DNA of 64,000 bases from Rhodamnia argentea. Taxonomy: Eukaryota > Streptophyta > Magnoliopsida > Myrtales > Myrtaceae. Position numbers and translations under genes: made by a program. The stretch is taken from the NCBI RefSeq assembly GCF_020921035.1, contig NC_063160.1, positions 23,407,095-23,471,094 of the forward strand. Direction: 5' to 3'. Positions within the stretch are counted from its first letter, which is position 1, and every line of letters starts with the position of its first letter. The notes below the pieces were generated by a model, which saw only the letters and a program-made list of their open reading frames with translations, was not told the DNA's origin and did no database searches. Shown here piece after piece: positions 45,192 through 57,135 of this stretch.

Positions 45192-45511
45192 AAATACCGC
45201 ACAATATCGAATCCAGGACATCTTTCGGATTTAGGCAATGGATAATGACACATCGAAGCAAAGCGTCGAGAAAAAGCAATCGAATCGTCGGATCACAACT
45301 CGACATCAAATCGTGTCTCGGTAGCTCGAGCCGCAACGATGAAACCCACCGAAATACCGCACAATGCCGGATCCATGACATATTTCGGATTTAGGCGATG
45401 GACAATGACACAACAGAGCAAAGCGTCGATAAAAAGCAAGCGAATCGTCGGATCACGACTCGACATTAAATCGCGTCTCGGTAGCTCGAGCTCTGCGGAT
45501 GAAATCCTTGA
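45192..45511. repeat. Two tandem copies of a 160-bp unit
   Basis: AAATACCGCACAAT at 45192 and 45352 starts two units that agree through TTTCGGATTTAGGC, GCAAAGCGTCGA, AATCGTCGGATCAC and CTCGGTAGCTCGAG. Differences are scattered. Both strands are open over parts of it, but no known protein is seen. Confidence 0.9.
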
Positions 45512-48122
45512 GATTCGGATATATGTACTAGAAATCGTCACCAACCCATCTTTAAATGTCCGGATTTCAATTTGAGCCGGACTGATGCGGTTTTGGGGGA
45601 TCTTGAGATGTCATAGTGAAAAAAAAAAAAAATCGAATGGAACCCTTTTCGCAAGGGACAGGCCAAAGAAAAGGATAAGAACAAGAATTTCCTAATCCCT
45701 ATCTTAAGACAGATTAGATGGCAATTAGACTGTACCGAGTTCATGATGTTGGCACTCTTAGTTGTAATACAACACGCGAGTGACTTTTTGGGCTGAGTTA
45801 GCAAAGTGGGGGGAGCAAGAGAAATTCAACAGTTAGACAGCAAGAAATTTCAAATCGAAGTGGGCATCTGCGCATAGAAAAAAATGATTAATTCTTGTAC
45901 TATGATGACGATGGACCCTCTCTTGTTGTTACGTGGACTAAAAATTAGCGACCGAAAGGGATCGCAAGCCTTAATTTAAAAAAGGTCGACGGGTCCAGCT
46001 GGAGCAAATTGGACTTCGTATTTCACTCCAGTCCGACTCACGCGTCAACCACAAAATCAACGCTTCGAAGATCGAGCATGTCTTCATTATGTACGTTTGG
46101 CAAGAGCCTCGGGAGCTCTCGCTGCGTATTTTCACATCGAGATGGCACTTCAAGCGAAAAAGACTAAACCTTCCGATGATGTGCCGGAGGTTTTGCTATC
46201 CCTCCGGTTGGGAGTTTCGTCTTGCCCTGCCGATTCTCTCGGCTTTATGTCTAGTTAATCAACTGTAAAAAGAATTCCGTGGCTCTAAGATTCGAATACT
46301 CCTCTAGAACTGGCGAACTGGATTCCAAATAGTTTACCTCTGACCCTCAGTTGTGAATTTCGTCTCACCGATTCTCTAGACTTCTCTAGACTCGATTCTA
46401 GTTGATTAATTATGGAAAAACTAAAAGAAAACAAAGAATATGACGGTTTTCATCCTGTCCTTGCTCCTAACGAGGGAATTCTGGGACATAGAAAAGCATC
46501 ATTGCCTTTAAAAGTAAAAAGGAAAATAGGGAGGGTAAGAAAACCAAAGCTTGAAAGACGGTTCGGCAGGAATACCAATTGACCGGGAAGCTCAACAGAA
46601 ACCAGTCACCATCCCAAAGGTTGTAGAACAAATATTAAAGGATTCACATCACCTTTTCACACTTTCTTAACTTTTCCCATCATCCCAAAAGAGATGCCAA
46701 AGAAGCTGCACTCACCAGCTGCAAACAGCATTTTAAAGGTGAAAGTCCCTGCTCGACCAAGCAATGGGTAAATCATCATGTTCTTTTGTCTGGTCATAGG
46801 AAAGACGATCCGATCGCAGTAAAAGTCCAAGTCTTAGAGCGACCCACCTCATGCATCGACATATATGGTTACTGCTCCATATGTATACACCACATGCACC
46901 CAACCAATTCTCTAATTCATCATCAAAAGCACTGAGATTATCGATCCATGACGCCAATCGCGAAGGACCTTCCCATAGGCTCGATTTCAATCACGAGGTA
47001 GAGGACGCGCGATATCCCGCATTAGACTCGTCGATGCGGTAACCGAACAGCTGTCTATCTTGTTGAACAAACAACTGATGTACCCACGTGAGTCTTCACC
47101 AGTTCTAAGATAGCTTGCAGACATTTTACCTTCAGCTTTTGATCAGTGCAGGTTCCAAGCTAGCTCACAGACAATTTAACTTCAGCTTTCGATCAGTGCA
47201 GGACTACTTAACATGGGAAGAAGACGCAGCAAATTTACCTCGACATCAAATCGAGAACATGAGACGGAAGATTTAATTTATTAAAGCCCTATCAAGACAA
47301 ACAGAAAGTAACCGGATCGCATGTGCCACATGTTCAGCCAGTCAAACTAACCTGGTGGACCTCATGATATGAAAATATTTTCTACTTGAACCTTTCAGGT
47401 GGTAGGCCCTGTCTCCACAGTGCAAATGCAATGCATGATCCACCCACAACTTAGGGGGACCCAAAATGCAGGACTAAGGTTGGAACCCCCGGGTCATTAG
47501 CAAGGGCACCAATTATTCCCGTGAAGAATGCGACTAAACAACAACCATCATAATTAATGAATAGCGAGGAATGAGAGCAGGATCAGAAGGAAAGCATGTT
47601 CATATCATCATGGGTCCCAGAAAATCAAGGGAGGGAAAGAGAAAGGAACAGGCAGCTCACTGCTACTTTAATCCATCTTCTTGTTCTTCTATTGATGGGA
47701 TGATGAGACATGTCTCTCAGCCGAAACATAGATGCAGATCCGAGCGGCTCATATTGTTACCATAGTCGCATAAATACATCATTCTAAGTACTTGCAACCA
47801 AGGATCCATCAAAGATTACCCTCTAGCAGGAATCAACAACTACTAACAGAAGCAACAACATGGCAGTGGGTCAACAGATAAACATGAAACTTCTTAACTA
47901 ATTCTTCCACGCATATCTCCCATAGAAAGTCGCATGGCTGATAAATAGGAGCATCAGAAGTTCATATTCTCTAGCGCGTACAGAAGCATGATATCGGCAG
48001 GTTGTCATTCATACAGCAAGAAAGACCTTTTGCAACCATACAATCAGCTCAGCTAAATCAATGACGGTATGCGTCAGAGCCAATGGCGTTTGCATAACTA
48101 AACCTGATCGAAGTACTCCAAT
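45512..48122. other. Long intergenic region
   Basis: No supported gene. A 50-bp imperfect direct duplication (TAGCTTGCAGACATTTTACC and its neighbour) lies at 47111-47210. Open frames of 60-88 codons on both strands have no family features. Confidence 0.45.
47111..47210. repeat. 50-bp imperfect direct duplication
   Basis: 47111-47160 and 47161-47210 share TAGCT(T/C)(G/A)CAGACA(T/A)TTTA(C/A)C followed by TTCAGCTTT(T/C)GATCAGTGCAGG. Six or so differences. No coding meaning seen. Confidence 0.85.
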
Positions 48123-48606
48123 TAGAGGTGATCGGTTCCAAAATGGGTAAGTTCTGGACCTGAAACCTGAAACTTACCCTGTTAGGACCAATTCCTAATT
48201 TTTGGAACCTGAAACCTAACTTATTTGCCTTGAAACCAACCTTAGAACCTATCCTGTTTTTCTGGTCCGATTAAAGGGTCCGCCCACGAGCCGGTTCCCA
48301 ATTTTTTTACTTCATTTTTTCAAAAACCGAGACAAATAGTAGTTACAACAAAATAATATGAGCAACAAAACGACTTGACAGTAAAATATCGATACAAAAC
48401 AAACAACAATATAAAGCAATAGAGAAGTTAAGTTCACTTAAGAAAGGTAAATCATCTTCTTCCAACTTCATAAAACAGGTTTTAACCATTGGTTCCTGGG
48501 GGGGTGTGTGAACTCAGCACTAGATATTTGGAACCAGGAACCAGACTTGTTTCCATGGCCAGTTCGGTCCGGTTCCCTGGTAAAACCAGTCCAGTTGACA
48601 GCCCTA
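48123..48606. mobile_element. hAT-like non-autonomous element
   Basis: The left end TAGAGGTGATCGG and inverted right end TAGGGCTGTCAAC resemble short hAT termini. The flanks ACTCCAAT (48115-48122) and ATTCCAAC (48607-48614) agree at six of eight positions, an aged 8-bp target duplication. The interior has GGTTCC and GGAACC words inverted across the element (GATCGGTTCC left, GGTCCGGTTCC right). No transposase frame. A fragment of the same family may lie at 55519-55700. Confidence 0.72.
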
Positions 48607-48614
48607 ATTCCAAC

Positions 48615-50314
48615 AATCTATCAAGCTTATATGGTGAGAAGTTTATCAAAGAAGCAATCATTGTCAATGCAAAAGCATTTGTCCACTTCATCTAATCATA
48701 CCACGTCTCCAGCTGTTTTTCTACACTGGTATAGGCAATTGACATAAACAAGACAGCTGCAAGAAAAAAGGACTAACACTATAATCCAAAGGCAAAGGGC
48801 ACTCATGCAACCACCATATCTCCACCAATTTAGCTTGCAACCATTTCAACTTCCCTCAGTATCTCTTATCTCTTATGTTATAATCTTCTGAATATCCTCA
48901 TCATTCTGCAATTCAACTGATATTTCCATGTTTTTTCCAATCATAACTTCTACTGATAGCCTGATAAACTGATCTACTAAAGAAATTCTCAAGCAATCAG
49001 TCTTAAGTCCAAACACCTGCCTTCGCCTCCATAGTCCCACAAAAAGTGCTGTCAAAAGCCACTATTCACATGTACGATACAGGCACATTTGTGATCTTGC
49101 AGGCAAACTACAGCCAACCATTTATTCAACATACTGAGTGACTAACGAGCTGAACTTCAAATATCGAGGAAACACCTCTTGGATACTTCAAAGGTAAATT
49201 AATGTGCTACAATTGTCTTCTTGCTATTCAACTGAGGTCTGATGATTAAACTCATTTAAAACTTCAGCACCTTTTATACATCTATGTGTATGTAATCTCA
49301 TGGTGTCATGCATTATAAGGTAATGAACCTTCCAATTGTAGACAATGTGGCCAATCTGATGTCGTAATTCTGATACTCTTACAGTTGATATCATGAACTG
49401 TTCCTGATAATCTCAGTCAAACTCCCATTTGAACCGACCATTCTGATATGGAACTGCCCCACAGCCACTCCTATATTATCACGCACTAGTATAGATGTCC
49501 ATTCCACCAGTGTTACATACAAATGTACTTTGGGTAGAGTGCAGTGCACAATTTATGAATGAACATGTTACATACATGGGCCTAGTATGGTCAACCCATC
49601 GACATAGGACTTCGAATTAATTTATTTTAATCCCTAAACTATCCAACCTTAAACTAGGGAAACTCTATTATCACCGATATACAGCAAGGACGAGGACAAT
49701 CAGGTAGCAATTACTCAACCAAGCACCACCTACAATACCATCCAAAGCAGCATACTTTCAGGCCCCATAAGATTTTCCATACCACTTAGGCAACTAACCA
49801 CGGCCAGACCAAGTAGCCACAATGCTTCACTTAATAGACACACCAAGAACACATGGCAACAGATGCACGTTGCATATTCAGGAGAATGATATACAAATTT
49901 CATGCCTTGGCAACAGGATAACGAAGAAGAAAGAATGAAAAATCTGATGCACCTGAATAAGGCAACATTCCCAACGGCAGATCACAAAACAAAGCACAAT
50001 AACCTTATAAACCGCGCATGAAGGACTAGGCAAATGGCGCAAATTAAGATAGAGAATACTCAATTGGGAAGGCAGGCGCAAATTATGAAGGAAAACTTGT
50101 TTTCACCACCGAGAATCCGTCGTGCAAAACATGATGTCTCAGAAAAAAGCCTTAGAGCAAAAATCAGCTCGCAGCCACCCATTTTCAGCTTCGAATGATC
50201 TATTCCACCTCTCAGAAGGATTCAAAACGAAGTGTAAATTTAAAAAAAAAAAATCTAATCAAGTCATGTGAATCATAATAACCAGGGGGTCCAAGTACAA
50301 TTCCCCGAGAATAC
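48615..50314. other. Intergenic region downstream of the mS38-like gene
   Basis: Presumably includes the 3' UTR of the minus-strand mS38-like gene. Nothing else recognised. Confidence 0.45.
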
Positions 50315-50734
50315 CTAGGTCTGCCTCCTAAGCCGCTTCCTGAGCTTCTTATACTTGTGTTTGTTCATCTTCCTCTTCCTCTTCTTCTTCACGCTATCGG
50401 CCCACACACCATTCGCATCGCTCGAATCCACCGCTTCCTCTTCGCTTTCGACAGAAGAACCCGACGGGATCGGTCCTAAATAGAGCCCGAAGGGATAGGA
50501 CGGGAAAGCCGGTGGAGGGACTCGAGGTCGCGTCGCATTCTCCGTTATCTTGGGTAAACCCCAGAGAGGGTCCAAGAGAGGGATTTCCGACGGCAACCCG
50601 TCGATCAAGTGGGGTTGGTAGAGGGGGGAAAGCGGCGGCGGCGGGGGCGTTTGGAGTTGGCGTAAAGTGGAGGCGACCCTTGCAGAGAGTGATCTTCTGA
50701 GGAGTCTCTGCAGAGAAGAAGAAGAAGAAGCCAT
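50315..50734 (-). CDS. Small mitoribosomal subunit protein mS38-like (AURKAIP1/COX24 C-terminal domain)
   Basis: Single exon, 139 residues from the ATG at 50734. The N-terminus MASSSSSLQRLLRRSLSARV is an Arg/Ser-rich mitochondrial presequence. The C-terminus KKKRKRKMNKHKYKKLRKRL ends RRQT, the very basic helix that defines the AURKAIP1/COX24 family, now known as mitoribosomal protein mS38. The middle is Pro-rich with LLDPLWGLPKI and FPSYPFGLYLGPIP. An in-frame ATG at 50896 would add 54 residues without mitochondrial character and is not favoured. A GAA/TTC trinucleotide run encodes the Ser tract after the start. Confidence 0.88.
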   Translation of the reverse strand: MASSSSSLQRLLRRSLSARVASTLRQLQTPPPPPLSPLYQPHLIDGLPSEIPLLDPLWGLPKITENATRPRVPPPAFPSYPFGLYLGPIPSGSSVESEEEAVDSSDANGVWADSVKKKRKRKMNKHKYKKLRKRLRRQT

Positions 50735-51857
50735 CGAAGTAGCAATTCCTCGGGTTCTCTGTGTCAATGCCAAGCAATTTTGAGACGCGAAGGGGGAGAG
50801 TGGGGTGGCCAAAAACGGCGACGTGCGCTGGCTATTTGTCAGCCGATGGAGCTGCACGTCGTTTCGGTCGTTCGTGTATTCCCTGGGTTTGACCACGTCG
50901 TCCTCCTCGAACCATGGTCATCCGCCCGCACCAAACTTACTGGTAATATGGATACTCTTCTAGTTAAGTATGATTTTAGGATTGTCAATACATCGTCAAT
51001 ACGATTTAATAAGAGTTGTCGCTATTTTCAATTACATGAAATTACGCTTCCAAAGAATGTTAAGGGGCATTTGGCCCGACGATTCTATTCTTCAATCTAG
51101 TTTCTTGAAAAATTCTTCTTCGCGTACGTCAATGCCGCATTTTCGGATTATGATTCAGAATATCAAAAAGCGAGATATCTCTCATAATTAATGTTGATGT
51201 GACTCGAATTGAGCAATGACAAACTTGTAGCTTCGATAGAGCATATGGCTTGTGATTCTAACACGATGATAATGACAAAATCTTGAGAGGACAAAGAACT
51301 CATGAGAGAAGTGTTAAGATGCGTGGATGTGTGAGTTGTGTTAAAGAAATAAAGCTGCTAGTTCGATAGATCGACAAGATCGTCGGTTATTTTCGACCAC
51401 ACGATATCTTAATTAATGAGTAATTTATGCAAAATGCATGTAATGATATGTTGATCTACGGTTGAGATTTTACCGTTTCTAACGGTACCGTAAGGAAAGC
51501 ATTTTCCTTAAAGAAATATCACATCGAAGAATTAAAGTGGTGTGGAGCAATCAATGCATCCATGTTGGCCTATAAATCATTGATTTGATTTTTTGAGTGA
51601 AGACGAGTCTAATTGGATATGTTGACGAGCTCGGACATGGACGCTCCCCTTGGCATTCTCTCCGGACGAAGATATGTGCTCCCAACAAGAAGTTCCCAAG
51701 CTCTATTCTTATTTAACCTCAAACATCAGATGGTCGATTTTACTGGACATCATCCTTCACACTCCAGCAACAAATCAAAACATGGAAATTCTAGCACAAC
51801 CGGGGCTTTCTATTATGTTCCATAAGACATACGTATATGATCTATCCCTCCTCCCAT
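50735..51857. other. 5' flank of the mS38-like gene and 3' flank of the SEO pseudogene
   Basis: The stretch 51200-51857 is homologous to 56810-57130, so the duplication that made the two SEO copies extends past their 3' ends. No gene supported. Confidence 0.55.
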
Positions 51858-54846
51858 TTAAAGGCTATGATTGATTGATTCCTCATCGATGCTGGGAACA
51901 ACCTCATCATGGCAGCAGACGAAGTTGGTGAGTTCTTCCATCAGACTCTGGCACTCCGGGCACCCCATGCTCTCCGGGATCTTCCCCACCGTGCTCTGGA
52001 ACTCCAATCGGCAGCACAGGTGCATCGTGTTCTGGATCTTGTCGTGCTGCTCCTTGAACGCCACTGTCGTATCCCTTGGTCTCCACGTTCTCCTTCCACA
52101 GGTCATACTCCAGCAGCGCTGGCAAGACCGCGGTACCGTGTCCATTCACCGTGATGCTTGACCCCTTGCTCAGCACCGCCCACCCCTCGGCCTTGTCGAA
52201 GCTGAGCAGCCTCTTGATCTGCTGCATCACGGGGTCATCCTCGTCCGCCTTCCCGAGCTGGATCTTTGAGAAGAGCATCGACTCAAGCCGGGTCCAGAAG
52301 AACCACACCATAGTCAGGTCCTGCCAGGCGTAGCTCAGCTTCTCAGCGTCGATGGCTGCAATCATGCGCCGCAACTGCTCCAGCTTGCTGCTCTTGCCCA
52401 CATAGACCATCTCCAGGGGGATCCTGGCGTGCCGCCACGGTGAACTTGCGGATCACTCGATGTCATTGCCACCGTACAGGAATATGTACTTGCCTTCTCT
52501 AATCTGATGAGGCACAAAATTGAAGATCTCAATGTCACGAACCTTTGAATTAACATGACAAAAATGCTAACTTGACATGATCATGAGTTAACCCAATTCA
52601 GAATTGCTTCATCAATGCCATCGACAAGAAGCTCAAGCCTCCATGTCTCTTCCTTCCACAGAGCCTCCTCTTCCAGGGTAGTGAAAGGAAAGGCTATGCT
52701 TCCCAAATCCACATCATGTGAATGGCATTGGGGCACAGAACTTTGCCTTGTGGGTCAAGCACCACCAGGATGGGCTTGTTCCTAAAGTGCAACATCTCCT
52801 TGACGAACTGGATCACCACCTTGCTGATCAGGCGTGGGTGGAGCACGGTGTACCACGGCATCGCGAACTGCCAGTCCTCGAACTGCTTCTGCTTTCGCTT
52901 GGTTCACTTGACGGAGTGGTCCACCACAGGGATCCACACCACCTCATGCATTGTCTCGTGCAGCTTGGACTCGCTGTGGATCTGCTCCAGGATGGACAGC
53001 TCGTGTTGTGAGATGTCGAGCCCTGAGATCAGCAGCCGCACGTTCTTCCTCCTCAGGACTTCGATGTTGACCTGTATTGTTATGAGACCAAATCCGAAAG
53101 ACTAAACTGCTAGATGAACGGAGACGAAAGTGATCTAAGACCGTCAAGCAGTGTGCGATGTTTGAACACATATGTCGTGAGATAGAACAGAAAATCGCAG
53201 TCCAATCGTTTTGCATTGAAGGGTTAATAGTAGCAATATCACGAGACTTGCTATGGAGATCGAACCCTCTTCTTTGTAGTCCCATCCACAAGTGGCAGAA
53301 TATCATCCTCGGGATAAATCAGAGACTTCAGGATCTTCACATTGACAATGTGGATGGCTTCCGGGGGATTCAGGAGAGCCTGATAGGCTTCGTCATGCCG
53401 CTTTTTTTCCGCTGCATCACCCTGAACTTGGTTAAGCCTTCTTCAAAAAGGTTGCTTTCTCTTTATTTACTACGTACAAAAATAGTGGGGTGTCTATATT
53501 GAACGCTGCCTTACCGCTTACTAATCGGTGACACGCGATAATTTGTTCTCACAAATATTCATTTACGGTCTTCAGTTCGTGAGCTGAGGTTGGCAGCTCT
53601 CGTGCCTCGGTTGTGGATGTTATGTACCTGCAAATTCTCGCTTCCAAGTTATGATTTGTTGTGGGAGGCGTCTATAGAGAAATTTGTTCACAGTTACATG
53701 ATTAAGTCTGATGTTAACCCATTAGGTATAGGATGATTTGTGTCCAATGCCTCATAAAACTACAGTTGAGCGCGAGGGGAGAATCGAAATAACTGGAGAG
53801 CGCGTACTTGTGGCTGAAGCTAGTGAGGTTGGCGATCTGGCTAGAGCAGGACACGGCGCTTCTTATGGTCCAGTGGACGCCATTTGGGATGTGGGCAATG
53901 GCGGCTGACAACGCGGGCACCACCGACGAAAGCTCCTTGAGGTCCACCACGAACCTGGTGGCTTCAAACATGGCCTGGTTGAGACTTTTGAGCACGTCGA
54001 GCCTGGACTTGAGAGCACCCGAGTGCTCCATGATAAAGGGCTGCTGCTTCAGGATAGCCATTGACTTGGCGAGCTGGTTGGAAGAGTAGACCTGGTTCAA
54101 GAGCCAGAACTTGCCGTAGTTGAAGGCGAAGGCCGCGAGGGTCAGCACCGGCTTGGCGTACCACGAGAAGGGGGCGAGCATGTTGAATATGGAGAGCGTT
54201 GTCTCGTGCGCCTCGCCCCCGGTCAGCGCCTTCTCGGATAGCTGAGGATCGGTTGCCAGGTCACAAAAGTCAGTACAGAACTTGATTTTGTTGCAAAGAA
54301 TTGATTGCTCTTCGTTTAATCTCGTGGAGGAATTTGAAATCGATGAAGCGCAAAATGAAACTTTTCATGAACCACCTTGCCAGAAATCCAACTGATGGTA
54401 TAGGACAATGCGTCGAGCATGGTGGTGATGCTGGCCCAGTAAGTCTCGTTCGCCATGTATTCCGTGATCTCAAGAGAAAAACAGATAGTTGAGATTGATA
54501 ATTGTCCGGATATTGCTCATCCTTTATCAGAGAAATGGTGATTGATATTAAACTGAACAAATCTCTCCTAGCCAAATTACTGTAAAATGTACTCAAAGCA
54601 TTTGATTCCAGGTCAAGACGGACAAAAAGAAAAAGGTCATTCCTACTCTATTACCCCGGGGGTGATGTCGGTGTCAACATCTAAGGCTGCGCCGTCGAGG
54701 ATATCCCCAACTAGATCGAGGAGCAGCTCCACTTCAAACTCGCAGTCGTCGGGGGCGCGAGTCTCCTCAACCTGCTTCATCATCAGGTCCTTGTCGAACA
54801 TCGTCATTATGCTCCAAACCCTGTCCTTGTCGGTCGTCGTGGCCAT
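51858..54846 (-). pseudogene. Sieve element occlusion (SEO) pseudogene, upstream-lying tandem copy
   Basis: Exon-by-exon homologue of the gene at 57136-60107. Exons: 54846-54655, 54468-54376, 54280-53808, 53627 to ~53518, ~53428-53280, 53071 to ~52593 and ~52502-51858. SEO features persist: LATDPQLSEKALTGGEAHET, FNYGKFWLLNQVYSSNQLAK, HIPNGVHWTIRSAV, MVYVGKSSKLEQL and CPECQSLMEELTNFVCCHDE. Breaks in the host gene: a TGA in exon 4 where the partner has CAG, a TGA in exon 6 (around 52905-52915, partner reads CTGTGG), a 1-bp loss near 52700, a 1-bp loss near 52450 (GAGTGATCC for GAGTGGATCC) and another frame change near 52075. The promoter has also lost its TATA box. Exon borders are by analogy. 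Confidence 0.88.
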
Positions 54847-55337
54847 AACGGATATATAATCTCCAGAAAAATTCTAACACTATGGTTTTCCGAAGGAAAG
54901 GAAATGTATTTTCATCTGGGTTTTGTGTAATTGATGTAGCCCTAAGTCTGGTCTCTGTGAAGAGGAGTGGCAGATGGAGTGAAACCTGGGGATGAATCGA
55001 CTTCCTTGCTTCCATTGTGGTTGAATGTTTTGTACGTTAAATTGAAGCTCTGGCCACTTTTTTGGTCAATATGGTTCCAGCCTAGGAAGATGCTTGGGAC
55101 CGTTCATGGGAGCTTTCTGTGTGTAATGTCCGACGCAGACCGTGATTTCTGTGGGATTCAGATTAATTGCTTCTAATAAACAAATAATTATCACAGATGA
55201 GACATGGTTAGGCAGGGTAATGTCGAATTAAATCCTCGTTAGCAACATAATCTCGGGGTATGATTGGTATAATCAAAGTCCCTTTTGCTGTACTTGAAGT
55301 GGATATGATCAGATGAGTCCTTGCTTCTTCTTTCTTA

Positions 55338-55505
55338 GGGTGTGTGCGTTTCGTAAAAAATAATAGTTTGGAAAATATTTTCTTGGAATAATCGCTCGTA
55401 TCGTTTAAACTAATTAGCCAACGAAAAATATTTTCATTATCGACAATAATTTATGGCCTAACATTTACATGAATAATGAATTTTTTGTTATTCAGTTATT
55501 TTTGT
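55338..55505. mobile_element. MITE-like fragment (family of 17.4 and 29.8 kb)
   Basis: Begins GTGTGCGTTTCGTAAAAAAT and contains GGAAAATATTTTCTTGGAATAATCG and ATTTTCATTATCGACAATAA words shared with the other two segments. The right terminus is missing or diverged. Confidence 0.5.
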
Positions 55506-55518
55506 TAGCAATACAAGT

Positions 55519-55700
55519 TAGGGGTGAGCATGGCCCGAGTAGGCAATTCTTACCCTAAAACCGAAAACTACCCACTAAGGATTGGTTTTGAAAAATTGAA
55601 ATAGCAATCGCCTGTTGATTCCATGGATCCACTCGGGAATTGGACCACCGTTCCAGTCCTGTTTCTGGTTGGGGCCATGGAACCGGTCCCACCAAGCTTC
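55519..55700. mobile_element. hAT-like terminal fragment
   Basis: TAGGGGTGAGCATGG start followed by ACCGAAAACTACCC and later GGAACCGGTCCC, as in the element at 48123-48606 and the many plant repeats with this type of terminus. The right end is lacking. Confidence 0.5.
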
Positions 55701-57135
55701 ACCGACCAAATGGAGATTGAAAATTGGGGATTTGGTGAGTAGATTGAAGATCGGGGATTTGAACTTGTAGCACATGGAGGTGACTGAAAGCGAGAGAGGC
55801 AAGTGATGAACGGTCGGAGTCGAGGCCGTGAGTCAATGGGAGTCGAGAGACGAAAAAGGAGATAAAGACGAAGAGATTGAGGTGAGAGTTAGAGATGAAA
55901 TGAGCGAGTTTCAAATGGATTTGGATCGCTTAACATTAAGATTTCCGTGACATGCGTAATATTACTCAAATCAAACCGTCCAAATAAAAAGGGACGGCCT
56001 GATTTGAGCTACGTCATGTGTTGAAAGCGAGAGAAAAAATGTAAGCGAGAATTTTTTTGGGGTTTGAAAAATTTTGAATCCCAAACATGGCTCCAATCAA
56101 GCCGTCCATTTTCTTTCAACGTGAACTGGAACGCAGTCTGTACGATCGAACCATGTAAGTTTGGTGTTTGGTTTATTTTCTTATTCTGTCTATTTTATTT
56201 TTCGATTGCTTACTCATGGGTGATGTTCAACTAATCATCTCAATGGACGGAGGCAATGCGCCGGCAGAAGCAAAACCAGCGGGCAACGAAGAAGACAAGA
56301 GTACCAGTCGATGCGGAGGTGGCGACAAAGGACGTCGACAGGGAGTTCTAGTTCGCCTCTATTCTGGGTCATCCGGCTAGAGCCACGACTACACACGGAG
56401 GCAAACATTTCGTCAGCTCTCTCTCTCTCTCTCTCTTTCCGACCTCTTTTTCAAAGGGAAGCTCGTGCCATCGAGCCCTCCGACCCCCACTCCTCAATGT
56501 CTCCCTCGTTTTCCAGCTGCTGTGAGAGAGCGTTCGGCGGGGGTCATCCAGAGGTGGTCGTCGGATTTTGCGAGACAGAGAGGAGACAGGTCTTAAGGCG
56601 TTTGGAGTGAAATTTGAAATAAAGTAAGAGAAAGAGAGGAGGGGGGGGGGGGGAGAGGGGAAGAAGACCCGGAAAGAAGAGAGAACCTAATTAATGAGGA
56701 GAGAGACTTAAGTCCGCAAAAGTAAAAAAATTTCATTTTTCAATTTCCACATCACTCGACCTTGAGAAGTGAGAAAATTTCCCAATTAACGGCAATACAT
56801 CTTGAACTGGGATAAAGCATATGATTTGTGATCGACTAATCAATCACACAATGATAATGACAATTTCATGGAAGGCCAAAATCATAATAGAAGGGAGGAG
56901 AAGAAGGGAGAGCAAAGTCTTGAGAGGACGAACAACTCAAAAGAGGTTCACACACTCTATTCTTATTTAATCTCAAACATCAGATGTTGATTATTGGACA
57001 TCATCCTTACACGCTCCAAACCCAAAATCAAAACAAGGAAATTCAAGCACACACAGTCTTTTTATTATGTCCCCACAAGACATTCATTATATGATATATC
57101 CCTCCACCGTTAAAGGCTTTGATTGATTGATCAGA

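Larger units (their letters stand above)
54847..57135. other. Intergenic region between the SEO copies
   Basis: 54847-55200 is the duplicated 5' flank of the pseudogene and 56810-57135 is the duplicated 3' flank of the intact gene. Between them lie a MITE-like fragment (55338-55505), a hAT-like fragment (55519-55700), a (CT)n tract (56417-56436) and a poly-G run (56641-56653). No gene supported. Confidence 0.6.
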
